NCBI RefSeq assembly: GCF_000613185.1
Contig: NZ_CCBB010000003.1
Span: forward strand, 248,001-312,000
DNA length: 64,000 nucleotides
Source: Mycolicibacterium cosmeticum
GTDB taxonomy: Bacteria > Actinomycetota > Actinomycetes > Mycobacteriales > Mycobacteriaceae
Direction: 5' to 3'
A program made the position numbers and the translations under genes. The notes under the pieces are model-generated. The model ran no database searches. It was not told where the DNA came from and saw only the letters and a list, made by a program, of their open reading frames with translations. This document shows positions 44,825 to 53,840 of the stretch, piece by piece (position 1 is the first letter of the stretch; each line of letters begins with the position of its first letter).

Positions 44825-46219
44825 ATGACCCTCGTCGCGGGAATCGACTCCTCCACGCAGTCCTGCAAGGTGCTCATCTGTGACGCGGACACCGGCGCCG
44901 TCGCGCGCGAGGGCCGGGCCCGCCATCCCGACGGCACCGAAATCGATCCGGCGGCATGGGAATCGGCGGCATCGGCGGCCATCGAGCAGGCCGGCGGCCT
45001 GGGTGATGTCGCCGCCGTCTCGGTCGGCGCGCAACAGCACGGCATGGTGTGCCTGGACGACCGCGGCCAGGTGGTGCGCCCGGCGCTGCTGTGGAACGAC
45101 ACCCGCTCGGCCGGGGCGGCCGCGGATCTGGTGACCGAGCTCGGCGGGCCGGGCGCCTGGGCCGAGGCGGTCGGGGTGGTCCCGCTGGCCGCCATCACCG
45201 TGGCCAAGCTGCGCTGGCTGGCCGACCACGAACCGGCCGCCGCCGACCGCACGGCCGCGGTCTGCCTGCCGCACGACTGGCTGAGCTGGCGGCTGCGCGG
45301 GGCGACCGCTCTGGACGACATCGCCACCGACCGCAGTGATGCCAGTGGCACCGGCTATTTCGACGCCGCCGGCGACCGCTACCGCACCGATCTGCTGGAG
45401 CTCGCGCTGCGCGGCCGGACACCGGCGCTGCCGCAGGTGCTGTCCCCCGGGGCGGCCATCAGCGGCGCCGGCCCGGCGTTCGGGGCCGGGCTGGGTGACA
45501 ATGCCGCGGCCGCACTGGGATTGGGTGTCGAGGACGGCGACGTCGTCGTCTCGATCGGCACCTCGGGCGTGGTGTCGGCCAGCACGTCGATACCGGCGCG
45601 GGACAGCGGCGGTTTCGTCGCCGGTTTCGCCGACGGCACGGGCCGGCACCTGCCGCTGGTGTGCACCCTCAACGGGGCCCGGGTGCTGGACGCCGCGGCC
45701 GAGCTGCTGCGCGTCGACCACGACGAGTTGTCCCGGCTGGCGTGCTCGGCCCCGGCCGGCAGCGAGGGCCTGGTGATGGTGCCGTACCTGGAAGGCGAGC
45801 GCACCCCGAACCGGCCGGAGGCCACCGGTGCCGTGCACGGGCTGCGGGTCGGCAACGCCACCGCCGCCAATCTGGCGCGGGCCGCGGTGGAGGGGCTGCT
45901 GTGCGCGCTGGCCGACGGGCTGGACCACCTCACCGCGATGGGGGTGCCCGCACGGCGGGTGTTGCTCGTCGGCGGTGGCGCCAAGTCCCTGGCGCTGCGC
46001 GAGATCGCGCCCACGGTGTTCGGTGTCCCCGTGCATGTTCCGGAGCCGGCCGAATACGTCGCGGTGGGTGCGGCGCGGCAGGCCGCCTGGGCGCACAGCG
46101 CCGCGGCGGCCCCGCCGGTGTGGGCGTCGCCGCCCGCCCAGCGGTTCGAGGCCGCCCCCGAACCCGCGGTCCGGGCCCGCTACGCCGAGGTCCGCGACCT
46201 GACCGAGGGCATGCACTGA
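44825..46219 (+). CDS. xylB: FGGY-family carbohydrate kinase, xylulokinase-like
   Basis: A 464-aa kinase with the two actin-like lobes: [15 protein letters not shown] (about 6) as phosphate-1, GAQQHGMV (about 71) typical of xylulokinases, [17 protein letters not shown] (about 168) and LLVGGGAKS (about 383) adenosine motif. It would phosphorylate D-xylulose, though no xylose isomerase or sugar transporter is adjacent. It starts 13 bp after the small acidic gene, and the LysR gene begins 3 bp after its stop. The symbol is by likeness; arabitol- or other pentulose-specific function is possible. Confidence 0.82.
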   Translation: MTLVAGIDSSTQSCKVLICDADTGAVAREGRARHPDGTEIDPAAWESAASAAIEQAGGLGDVAAVSVGAQQHGMVCLDDRGQVVRPALLWNDTRSAGAAADLVTELGGPGAWAEAVGVVPLAAITVAKLRWLADHEPAAADRTAAVCLPHDWLSWRLRGATALDDIATDRSDASGTGYFDAAGDRYRTDLLELALRGRTPALPQVLSPGAAISGAGPAFGAGLGDNAAAALGLGVEDGDVVVSIGTSGVVSASTSIPARDSGGFVAGFADGTGRHLPLVCTLNGARVLDAAAELLRVDHDELSRLACSAPAGSEGLVMVPYLEGERTPNRPEATGAVHGLRVGNATAANLARAAVEGLLCALADGLDHLTAMGVPARRVLLVGGGAKSLALREIAPTVFGVPVHVPEPAEYVAVGAARQAAWAHSAAAAPPVWASPPAQRFEAAPEPAVRARYAEVRDLTEGMH

Positions 46220-46221
46220 CG

Positions 46222-47145
46222 TTGCCGGATGTGACGCTGCGGCAACTCCGCTACTTCGCCGTCCTGGGCGAGGAGCTGAATTACCGCCGCGCCGCCGAGC
46301 GGCTGTTCATCACCCAGCCGGCGCTGTCCACCGCGATCAAAGCGCTGGAACAGGCGTTCGGGGTGGTGTTGTTGCGGCGCAACACCCGGGAGGTGGCGCT
46401 CACCGACCTGGGCGCGGCCTGGCTGCCGCAGGTGCAGCAGGCGCTGGCCGGGGTGGACGCGGTGGTGGACAACCTGGTGACGCTCTCGGGTACCCGGCAG
46501 GGCCGGCTGCGGCTCGGGTATCTGATCGGGACCGGCGCCGACCTGTTGTTCCGCATCGTGCGGCATTTCGAGGCGGCCTACCCCGATGTCAGCGTCGAAC
46601 CGATCGAGTTCGACTTCGCCGACCCGACCGCCGGGCTGGCCTCCGGCGCCACCGAGGTCGCGTTGATCCGCCCGCCGGTGGACCTGCCCGAGCACCGGAT
46701 GCTGATCCTGGATTCCGAATCCTGGGTGGCGTGCCTGCCCCGGGATCATCCGCTGGCCGGGCGGCGTGAGGTGCGGATCGCCGAGCTGCTCGACGACCCG
46801 ATCGTGTGCGCGCCGCTGACCGCCGGCCCGTGGCGCGACTACTGGCTGGCGATGGACGTGCGCGGGAATCGGCCGCCGACCATCGCCGCGGTGGCGGCCA
46901 CCTACGAGGCCGAGACCACCTCGATCGCCAGGGGCCTGGGCATCAGCTTCACGACGTCGTCGGTGGCGCGGTTCTACGACCGGCCCGGCATCGTCTACGT
47001 GCCGATCGTGGACCGGCCGCCCAGCCATGTCGCGTTGGCGTGGCAGCCGGGTGCGCTCAGCCCGCAGGCCGACGCCCTGATCCGGCACGTCCAGCAGCAG
47101 TGGAGTTTCGGGGACGGCGACGACATCCGACCCGACCTGCAGTGA
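46222..47145 (+). CDS. LysR-family transcriptional regulator
   Basis: A protein of about 307 aa. The N-terminal winged helix (about 3-62) includes TLRQLRYFAVLGEELNYRRAAERLFITQPALSTAIKALE-type sequence, with a periplasmic-binding-fold effector domain (about 90-295). The start is TTG 46222, 3 bp after the kinase; GTG 46231 is an alternative. A perfect LysR-type box lies over its stop codon, in front of the APC permease, so it most likely activates the permease-transaminase-racemase unit. The effector may be a transported amine or amino acid. Confidence 0.82.
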   Translation: MPDVTLRQLRYFAVLGEELNYRRAAERLFITQPALSTAIKALEQAFGVVLLRRNTREVALTDLGAAWLPQVQQALAGVDAVVDNLVTLSGTRQGRLRLGYLIGTGADLLFRIVRHFEAAYPDVSVEPIEFDFADPTAGLASGATEVALIRPPVDLPEHRMLILDSESWVACLPRDHPLAGRREVRIAELLDDPIVCAPLTAGPWRDYWLAMDVRGNRPPTIAAVAATYEAETTSIARGLGISFTTSSVARFYDRPGIVYVPIVDRPPSHVALAWQPGALSPQADALIRHVQQQWSFGDGDDIRPDLQ

Positions 47146-47163
47146 TAAATCTTCTTTATCACT
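47141..47163. promoter_or_regulatory. LysR-type box before the amine permease
   Basis: Nine-base perfect arms AGTGATAAA (47141-47149) and TTTATCACT (47155-47163), 5-nt spacer. The centre reads ATAA-N7-TTAT, fitting the T-N11-A core of LysR boxes. It overlaps the LysR stop and lies 88 bp before the permease start. Confidence 0.7.
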
Positions 47164-47250
47164 AGATCAAAAGATGGAACTTCCGGTGACCGGCCGGTGG
47201 CGTTTTCCTTACAGCAGTCGTTCCCCGACTTCACCTGACCTGGAGTGATC

Positions 47251-48753
47251 ATGACGGATGCGCTTGCTTCACCACCCCACTCGCCTCATTCATCCATGAA
47301 CGCCGAAGACGCCAAGCTCGCCGAGCTCGGCTACACGCAGAAACTGGACCGCTCGGTCGGCACGCTGGCCTCGTTCGCCATCGGATTCGCCACCATCAGC
47401 GCCACCACCGCGGTGTTCACCGGTTTCGGCGCCGGCTACTTCACCGCCGGCGCACCCTTCGTGTGGACGCTGCTGCTCGCCGGCGCGGTGTTCGCGCTGT
47501 GGGCGTTCATCGCCGCCGACCTGACCGCCAAGCTGCCGTTGGCGGGCTATTCGTATCAGTGGATCAGCCGGATCAACGGCCCCAACCTGGCCTGGTTCAC
47601 CGGGTTCATCGCGCTGATGGGCTGGGTGTGCGGCATGACCGGCGTCGGCTTCATCCTGTCCGGCTACCTCGGCGGGCTGTTCGGCTGGAGCATGAGCCAG
47701 AGCGCGCAGATCCTGCTGGCCATCGCCGTTGTGTTCGTCTGCGTGCTGATCAACATCTACGGCGTCCGGTTCGCCACCATGGTCAACAACATCGGCGTCA
47801 GCCTGGAACTGGTCATCACCGTCGGGGCCACCCTGCTGGTGGCCGTCATCGCCTTCTCCGCGCCGGAGAACCACCAGCCCATCTCGGTGCTGTTCACCGG
47901 CGGCGAGTCCGGCGACAAGGACTCCTACCTGCTGGCCTGGCTGGCCGCCGCGCTCGGCCCGTTCTTCGGCCTGATCGGCGTCGAGTCGGGGGCCGACGTC
48001 GCCGAGGAGACCAAGAACGCCCGGCACGTGGTGCCCAAGACGATGTTCTACGCACTGGTCACCTCGATCGTCATCGAGCTGGGCATGTACATCGTGTACG
48101 TGCTGGCCATCCGCGACACCGACGCGGTCGCCGCGAACTCGGCCGCGCCGATCGAGGAGATCATCAACCAGCAGGCCGGCCCCGTGGTCACGAAAATCGT
48201 TGTGGCCGTCGCCCTGACCAATATCCTGGCCTGCCTGCTGGCCAACATCCTGGTGGCCACCCGGCTGACCTACTCGATGGCCCGGGACAACATGCTGCCG
48301 TTCTCGAACCTCTGGCGGCACGTCTCGCCCAAGAGCAAGACCCCGACGTATGCGGTGCTCGGCCTGGGCTGCCTGTCGGCGCTGCTGCTGTGCTCGGCGC
48401 TGGTCAACGAGCAGGCCTTCAACTACATCATCGGCATCGCCTCGCTGCTGTTCTTCTTCGTCTACATCCTGCAGACCATCGGCCTGCTGATCGGCTACAA
48501 GCGGGGAACCATTCCGGTGGGCGAGCCCGGCACCTTCGACCTGGGCCGCTGGCGGCTGCCGCTGTACGTCACCGCGCTGGTGGTGTTCCTCGCCGTGGCC
48601 GTGGCCCTGCTCTTCCTCCCGCAGTTCACCAACAACAAGTGGGTGTTCCTCGGCATCGTCGCCCTCGCCGCCGTGTGGTGGGGCACCGGGCTCAAGTCGC
48701 GGCTGGCCCGCGGCGACGCCGGCGCCGAGTACGCCAAGACCCATTCAGCCTGA
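47251..48753 (+). CDS. APC-family amino acid/amine permease
   Basis: A 500-aa (from ATG 47251) transporter with 12 membrane helices and the APC signature region in helix 1 (VGTLASFAIGFATIS about 40). The cytoplasmic start carries AELGYTQKLDRSVG, the common leader of the GABA/amine permease subgroup. It should import an amine or amino acid with protons or sodium. GGAG sits 5 nt before the start. It opens an operon with the (R)-type transaminase and the racemase and is controlled by the upstream LysR regulator. Confidence 0.88.
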   Translation: MTDALASPPHSPHSSMNAEDAKLAELGYTQKLDRSVGTLASFAIGFATISATTAVFTGFGAGYFTAGAPFVWTLLLAGAVFALWAFIAADLTAKLPLAGYSYQWISRINGPNLAWFTGFIALMGWVCGMTGVGFILSGYLGGLFGWSMSQSAQILLAIAVVFVCVLINIYGVRFATMVNNIGVSLELVITVGATLLVAVIAFSAPENHQPISVLFTGGESGDKDSYLLAWLAAALGPFFGLIGVESGADVAEETKNARHVVPKTMFYALVTSIVIELGMYIVYVLAIRDTDAVAANSAAPIEEIINQQAGPVVTKIVVAVALTNILACLLANILVATRLTYSMARDNMLPFSNLWRHVSPKSKTPTYAVLGLGCLSALLLCSALVNEQAFNYIIGIASLLFFFVYILQTIGLLIGYKRGTIPVGEPGTFDLGRWRLPLYVTALVVFLAVAVALLFLPQFTNNKWVFLGIVALAAVWWGTGLKSRLARGDAGAEYAKTHSA

Positions 48754-48766
48754 AAGGAATTCAGAG

Positions 48767-49783
48767 ATGACGCTCGCAGACGCAGGAACCTCCAATCTGG
48801 TCGCCGTGGAACCCGGCGCCATCCGGGAGGACACCCCGCCCGGATCGGTGATCCAGTACAGCGATTACGAACTGGACACCTCCAGCCCGTTCGCCGGCGG
48901 CGTGGCCTGGATTGAGGGCGAGTACCTGCCCGCCGAAGAGGCCAAGATCTCCATCTTCGACACCGGCTTCGGGCACTCGGACCTGACCTACACCGTCGCT
49001 CACGTGTGGCACGGCAACATCTTCCGGCTCGGCGATCACCTGGACCGGCTGCTCGACGGTGCCGCCAAACTGCGCCTGGACGCCGGCTACTCCAAGGACG
49101 AGCTCGCCGAGATCACCAAGAAGTGCGTGAGCCTGTCCCAGCTGCGGGAGTCGTTCGTCAACCTGACCATCACCCGTGGTTACGGAAAACGCAAGGGCGA
49201 GAAGGATCTCACCAAGCTCACCCATCAGGTGTACATCTACGCCATCCCGTACCTGTGGGCGTTCCCGCCGGCCGAGCAGATCTTCGGTACCACCGCCGTC
49301 GTGCCGCGCCACGTCCGGCGGGCCGGGCGCAACACCGTCGACCCGACCATCAAGAACTACCAGTGGGGTGACCTCACCGCCGCCAGCTTCGAGGCCAAAG
49401 ACCGCGGTGCGCGCACCGCGATCCTGCTGGACGCCGACAACTGCGTGGCCGAGGGGCCGGGATTCAACGTCTGCATCGTCAAGGACGGCAAGCTGGCCTC
49501 CCCGTCGCGAAACGCGTTGCCGGGCATCACCCGTAAGACGGTGTTCGAGCTGGCCGACCAGATGGGCATCGAGGCCACCCTGCGCGATGTCACCAGCCAC
49601 GAGCTCTACGACGCCGACGAACTGATGGCCGTCACCACCGCCGGTGGGGTCACCCCGATCAACTCGCTGGACGGCGAACCGATCGGCGACGGCACGCCCG
49701 GCCCGGTGACGGTGGCCATCCGGGACCGGTTCTGGGCGTTGATGGACGAGCCGGGACCGCTGATCGAAGCGATCGAATACTGA
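48767..49783 (+). CDS. (R)-selective amine:pyruvate transaminase (class IV fold)
   Basis: A 338-aa PLP fold-type IV enzyme. It closely resembles, from memory, the (R)-amine transaminase of M. vanbaalenii, including FDTGFGHSDLTYTVAHVWHG (about 60) and the substrate-loop region RHVRRAGRNTVDPTIKN; the PLP lysine is residue 196. These enzymes transfer the amino group of (R)-amines or D-alanine to pyruvate or ketones; class relatives include D-amino acid and branched-chain transaminases. It starts at ATG 48767 behind AAAGGA, 13 bp after the permease stop, and its stop overlaps the alanine racemase start. Confidence 0.9.
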   Translation: MTLADAGTSNLVAVEPGAIREDTPPGSVIQYSDYELDTSSPFAGGVAWIEGEYLPAEEAKISIFDTGFGHSDLTYTVAHVWHGNIFRLGDHLDRLLDGAAKLRLDAGYSKDELAEITKKCVSLSQLRESFVNLTITRGYGKRKGEKDLTKLTHQVYIYAIPYLWAFPPAEQIFGTTAVVPRHVRRAGRNTVDPTIKNYQWGDLTAASFEAKDRGARTAILLDADNCVAEGPGFNVCIVKDGKLASPSRNALPGITRKTVFELADQMGIEATLRDVTSHELYDADELMAVTTAGGVTPINSLDGEPIGDGTPGPVTVAIRDRFWALMDEPGPLIEAIEY

Positions 49784-50892
49784 GTCCGGAGGCGGTCGTC
49801 GACCTGGGGGCCATCGCGCACAACGTCGGCGTGCTGCGCGAGCGGTCCGGCGCCGAGGTGATCGCGGTGGTCAAGGCCGACGGCTACGGACACGGGGCGG
49901 TCGAGGTGTCCCGGGCCGCGCTGGCGGCCGGGGCCACCGAACTCGGCGTCGCCACCGTGGGTGAGGCGCTCGCGTTGCGGGCGGCCGGCGTCACCGCCCC
50001 GGTGATCGCCTGGCTGCACACGCCCTCGACCGATTTCGCGGCGGCCCTCGCCGCCGACGTCGAGGTGGTGGTGTCCACGCCGGCCCAGCTGGCGGCGGTC
50101 GTCGCCGCGGCGCACCGGCTGGGCCGCACCGCGACGGTCGGGGTCAAGGTCGACACCGGCCTGGCCCGCAGCGGGGTGTCCGAACGGGAGTGGCCCGAGG
50201 TCTGCGCGCTGCTCAAGGATGATGCGGTCCAGTTGCGGACGGTGATGTGCCACCTGGCCCGCGGGGACGAACCGGGGCATCCGCTCAACGCCGCCCAGGC
50301 GGCCGGCCTGGACGCTGCGGTGGCCGACCTGCACCGGGCCGGTCTGCCACCGCAGCGGGTGCACATCGCCAATTCGGCTGCCGCGCTGACGGATCGGAGC
50401 CTGTGCCGGGACGTGGTGCGCACCGGGATCGCGCTGTACGGCCGCAGCCCGGTGCCCGGGCTCGGCGATTTCGGGCTGACCCCGGCCATGACGCTGACCG
50501 CCGAGGTGGCCCTGGTCAAGAGAATCGCTGCGGGACAGGGCGTTTCGTACAACCACACCTGGGTGGCCCCGCGCGACACCGTCGTCGCGGTGCTGGCCTG
50601 CGGCTATGCCGACGGGGTGCCGAGGGCGCTGAGCAACCGGCTGCCGGTGCACATCGACGGCCGGCGTTTCGCGGGCGTCGGGCGGATCTGCATGGATCAG
50701 CTGGTGGTAGACCTCGGCCACGACGGCGGTGGCGTGGCCGAGGGGGATCGGGCGGTGCTGTTCGGCGGTGCCGGGGCGAGCGCCGGTGACTGGGCGGACG
50801 CCACCGGCACCATCGACTACGAGATCCTCACCGGGATCGGCGGGCGCACCCAGCGGCGTTACGTGGATCCGCCGGACTCGATGACACCCTGA
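49780..50892 (+). CDS. Alanine racemase, probable CTG start
   Basis: A fold-type III PLP enzyme of about 370 aa. PLP lysine 32 in VVKADGYGHG, RICMDQ (about 305) and the catalytic tyrosine in GVSYNHTW near 251 are present. The conserved first strand AVVDLGAIAHNV lies upstream of the first ATG/GTG (GTG 49831), and no ATG, GTG or TTG is in frame there; CTG 49780, overlapping the transaminase stop (CTGA), gives the full domain. It interconverts L- and D-alanine. A canonical alr for cell wall synthesis (Rv3423c type) should be elsewhere; this copy may supply D-alanine to the transaminase. Confidence 0.83.
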   Translation: MSPEAVVDLGAIAHNVGVLRERSGAEVIAVVKADGYGHGAVEVSRAALAAGATELGVATVGEALALRAAGVTAPVIAWLHTPSTDFAAALAADVEVVVSTPAQLAAVVAAAHRLGRTATVGVKVDTGLARSGVSEREWPEVCALLKDDAVQLRTVMCHLARGDEPGHPLNAAQAAGLDAAVADLHRAGLPPQRVHIANSAAALTDRSLCRDVVRTGIALYGRSPVPGLGDFGLTPAMTLTAEVALVKRIAAGQGVSYNHTWVAPRDTVVAVLACGYADGVPRALSNRLPVHIDGRRFAGVGRICMDQLVVDLGHDGGGVAEGDRAVLFGGAGASAGDWADATGTIDYEILTGIGGRTQRRYVDPPDSMTP

Positions 50893-51722
50893 GCGGCCCG
50901 GGCGCGGTCCTCGTAGGCCTTGCGCTTGGCCTTGTCGAACTCCAGGAACACGTTGTCCAGGCCGAGCGCCTTGTTCATCGCGCGACGGGCCTTGGGCGGC
51001 AGCATCTGCGCGGCCTGCGCGGTGAACCGCAACGCCGGCGGCACCGACACGTGGGTCTTCGGCTTGTTCAGGGTCTTGACGATGGCAGCCGCGATGTCTT
51101 CCGGTTCCACCGGTTTGATGGCGCCGCCGGATTTGGTGCCCGAGATCAGTTCGGTGTTGGTGAAGGGCGGCATGATCACCGAGACGTTCACACCGTAGGG
51201 GGCCATCTCGTCGGCCAGCGCGGTGGACAGTCCGACGACGGCGTACTTGGCACCGACATAGACCACCTGGCCGGGCAGCGGTATCAGGCCGGACAGTGAG
51301 GCGATGTTGATGACGTGGCCGCGGCGGCGCTTGACCATGTCCGGCAGGGCCAGCTGACAGCCGGTGAGCACGCCGTAGACGTTGACCTCGAGTGAGGACC
51401 GGATCGACTGCTCGGTCTCGTCCAGGAACGGGCCCACCGGCATCACGCCGGCGTTGTTGATCAGGACGTCGATGTGCCCGCCGCCGTCGGTGCGGGCCTT
51501 GTCGAGGAAGGTCGCGAAGGATTCCCGGTCGGTGACGTCGAGGGGGTAGCCGGAGACCTGGCCGAGTTTGGTCAGTTCGACGACGGCCGATTCTTGCAGG
51601 GCGACGTCACGGTCGCCGATCACGACGCGGGCACCGCGGCGCAGCAGCTCCTTGGCGGTGGCATAACCGATCCCGCGAGCGGCGCCGGTGATCGCGATGG
51701 TCCTGCCCCTGATGTTGTCCAT
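50859..51722 (-). CDS. Short-chain dehydrogenase/reductase
   Basis: A 287-aa SDR with ITGAARGIG (about residue 10), NNAGV (about 90), the catalytic Ser in NIASLSG and YVGAK (about 157-161) as Tyr-Lys pair. The long C-terminal extension rich in Lys, Arg and Ala (about 240-287) is typical of a mycobacterial SDR group of unknown substrate. The start ATG 51722 is preferred to an ATG at 51746. The end overlaps the convergent racemase by 34 bp, leaving no terminator between. Confidence 0.85.
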   Translation of the reverse strand: MDNIRGRTIAITGAARGIGYATAKELLRRGARVVIGDRDVALQESAVVELTKLGQVSGYPLDVTDRESFATFLDKARTDGGGHIDVLINNAGVMPVGPFLDETEQSIRSSLEVNVYGVLTGCQLALPDMVKRRRGHVINIASLSGLIPLPGQVVYVGAKYAVVGLSTALADEMAPYGVNVSVIMPPFTNTELISGTKSGGAIKPVEPEDIAAAIVKTLNKPKTHVSVPPALRFTAQAAQMLPPKARRAMNKALGLDNVFLEFDKAKRKAYEDRARAAQGVIESGGST

Positions 51723-51742
51723 GGCGGCGAACTTTACACGTG

Positions 51743-52846
51743 TCAAGTTTCTCGCGAAAGGGTGGCCAGCAGCTCGGAGGGCTCGTCCAGGTTCTCCTGC
51801 ATCCGCGCGGCGTCCAGCGCCGCTGTTGCGCTGCGCGGGAACATCGTCGCCTCGTAGGCGGCCAGGGCCGCTTCGGTGTCGCCCGGGTGGGTGGCCAGCG
51901 CGGCGCCGAGTTCGGCGCCGTCCAGCATCGCCAGGTTGGCGCCCTCACCCGACGGCGGCGACAGGTGCGCCGCATCGCCGATGAGCGTCACGCCGGCGAT
52001 GCGGTCCCAGCGATGACCGATCGGCAGAGTGTGGATCATCCGGACCGTGGGGCCGGCGTCGCAGTCGGTGATGAGCGCGGTGAGTTCGGGTGCCCAGCCG
52101 TCGAATTCGGCCGCGACGCGTGCGGGATCGGTGAGTCCGGCCGCGGTGATCCACTCGGCCGGGCGGTGCAGGGCGATATAGGCGTGCAGGACACCATCCG
52201 GCTCACGGTGCGCGCCGATCCACTTGCCCGGGGCCACCGCGAACAGCGAGCCCGCCCCGACCGCCGCGGCGGCCGCCGGGTGCTTGGTGTCGGCGTCGTA
52301 CAGATAGGTCTCGACGAACGTCATGCCGGAGTAGACCGGGGTCGCGTCCGACAGCAACGGCCGGATCTTCGACCAGGCACCGTCGGCGCCGACCAGCAGC
52401 TCGGTGTGCACGGCCGTGCCGTCGGCGAAGCCGAGCTCGTGCCGGCCCCCGCCGAGCGGTCGGGCGCCGGTGACCTTGTGCCCCCAGCGGACGGTTCCGT
52501 CGGGCAGCGAGTCCAGCAGCACCCGGCGCAGTTCCCCGCGCAGCACCTCGGGGCGGGCGCCGGTGCCGTCGTCGGGCTCGTCGAGCAGCACCGTGCCGTC
52601 GGGGGCCAGCACGCGGTCGGCCTCGGCGCCGCGGTGGATGATCGCGCGGAACCGTTCGGTCAACCCGGCCATCTCCAGCGCCGGCTGGCCGGTGTCGGCG
52701 TGGATGTCCAGTTGGCCGCCCTGGGCGCGGCTGCCCGCCGACCCCTCGGCCTCGTACACCGTGCTGGTGATGCCGTGCACGTGCAGCACCCGGGCGAGCA
52801 CCAGGCCGCCGATGCCGGCGCCCACGATCGTGACGTGTGGTCTCAT
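51743..52846 (-). CDS. FAD-dependent aromatic-ring monooxygenase (TetX/PHBH-like)
   Basis: A 367-aa class A flavoprotein monooxygenase. VTIVGAGIGGLVLARVL (about 5) is the Rossmann GxGxxG, LLVGADGAWSKIR (about 150) the second FAD motif, and LIGDAAHLSPPSGEGANLAM (about 285) the third, placing it with TetX-like enzymes. It hydroxylates aromatic or polyketide-type molecules with NAD(P)H and O2. Start ATG 52846 with AGGGGG upstream. It is divergent from a TetR regulator over paired operators. Resistance or catabolism are both possible; substrate unknown. Confidence 0.88.
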   Translation of the reverse strand: MRPHVTIVGAGIGGLVLARVLHVHGITSTVYEAEGSAGSRAQGGQLDIHADTGQPALEMAGLTERFRAIIHRGAEADRVLAPDGTVLLDEPDDGTGARPEVLRGELRRVLLDSLPDGTVRWGHKVTGARPLGGGRHELGFADGTAVHTELLVGADGAWSKIRPLLSDATPVYSGMTFVETYLYDADTKHPAAAAAVGAGSLFAVAPGKWIGAHREPDGVLHAYIALHRPAEWITAAGLTDPARVAAEFDGWAPELTALITDCDAGPTVRMIHTLPIGHRWDRIAGVTLIGDAAHLSPPSGEGANLAMLDGAELGAALATHPGDTEAALAAYEATMFPRSATAALDAARMQENLDEPSELLATLSRET

Positions 52847-52857
52847 CTGACCCCCTT

Positions 52858-52897
52858 TTGGAACGTTGTTCCAATCAAGGTTGGAACAACGTTCCAG
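52858..52897. promoter_or_regulatory. Paired TetR operators in divergent promoter
   Basis: Two copies of TTGGAAC-N3-GTTCCA lie at 52858-52874 and 52881-52897. Together they build a perfect 36-bp inverted repeat: GGAACGTTGTTCCAA at 52860-52874, 6 nt, and its reverse complement at 52881-52895. It lies between the FAD monooxygenase and TetR starts, so two dimers can bind and shut both promoters. Confidence 0.85.
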
Positions 52898-52914
52898 GTC
52901 TGTCAAGATGAGGC

Positions 52915-53565
52915 ATGTCCCAACGGCGCACCGAGGCACTGTCGAGGGAGCGCATCGTCGCGGCGGCGATCGAGATCCTGGATTCCGACGGTGAGGCCGC
53001 GTTGACCTTCCGGGCGCTCGCGACCCGGCTGAACACCGGTGCCGGGGCCATCTACCACCACGTCGCCGACAAGAACGCGCTCCTGGCCGCAGCGGCCGAC
53101 AGCATCGTCGCGAGGGCGCTGCCCTCGGCGCCGGACGACGGCGAACCCGAGGCGGCGATCCGCGCCATCGCGCTGGCCGTGTTCGACGCCTTCGATGCGC
53201 ACCCGTGGGTGGGTGCCCAGTTGCATCGCCGTCCGTGGTCGGCGTTGTTGCAGATCTTCGAGTCGATCGGCGGGCGGATGGATGCCCTCGGCGTTCCCCA
53301 AGGCGCACAGTTCAATTCGGCCTCCGCGCTGCTGAACTACATCCTGGGGGTGGCGGGGCAGAACGCGGCCAACGCCCGCTCGCAGGTCGCGGGGCCCGAC
53401 CGCACCGCATTCCTGGCCGAGGTGGCCGCGCAGTGGACGCGGCGCGACCCGGTGCGGTATCCCTTCGTGCACCAGGTGGCCGGGCAGCTGGCCGATCACG
53501 ATGACCGCGACCAATATCTGGCCGGTATCGACCTGATCCTGGCCGGCATCGCGAACGTGCGTTAA
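52915..53565 (+). CDS. TetR-family transcriptional regulator
   Basis: A 216-aa regulator: helix-turn-helix about 12-58 (LTFRALATRLNTGAGAIYHHV) and a TetR_C ligand domain that starts near residue 75. The YHHVADKN segment is the typical TetR turn. Starts at ATG 52915, 69 bp from the divergent FAD monooxygenase, and very likely represses it and itself through the paired operators. Its ligand may be the monooxygenase substrate. Confidence 0.9.
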   Translation: MSQRRTEALSRERIVAAAIEILDSDGEAALTFRALATRLNTGAGAIYHHVADKNALLAAAADSIVARALPSAPDDGEPEAAIRAIALAVFDAFDAHPWVGAQLHRRPWSALLQIFESIGGRMDALGVPQGAQFNSASALLNYILGVAGQNAANARSQVAGPDRTAFLAEVAAQWTRRDPVRYPFVHQVAGQLADHDDRDQYLAGIDLILAGIANVR

Positions 53566-53840
53566 CCGGCCAACCACAGATCCACGCCGGCATCGGCGAA
53601 CACCCGCAGCAGCGTGCTCCACACCGGCTCGCCGATCGCGGCCCGCGCCGGCTTGTACGGCGCGAGCACGAACCGGAAACCCCCGTCGGCAGGGGTGCCG
53701 AAGCCGCCGCGCAGGCAATCGGCCAGCGCATCCAGGTTGGAGCCGAAGTAGCCGCCGTCCCCGTTGACCGCCCGCCCGATCTCGGTGAAGAAATCGGCCC
53801 GCGAAGCGACCCGGGAACCGTCGATCGTGTAGGTCTTCAT
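53562..53840 (-). CDS. Barstar-family RNase inhibitor
   Basis: A 92-aa cytosolic protein of the barstar fold: GYFGSNLDALADCLRGGF (about 30) is the conserved helix region that plugs RNase active sites. The family inhibits barnase-type guanyl RNases by tight 1:1 binding. It overlaps the upstream RNase gene by 4 bp (ATGA), so both are made together and the inhibitor protects the cytosol from uncleaved enzyme. Convergent with the TetR gene by 4 bp. Confidence 0.85.
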   Translation of the reverse strand: MKTYTIDGSRVASRADFFTEIGRAVNGDGGYFGSNLDALADCLRGGFGTPADGGFRFVLAPYKPARAAIGEPVWSTLLRVFADAGVDLWLAG

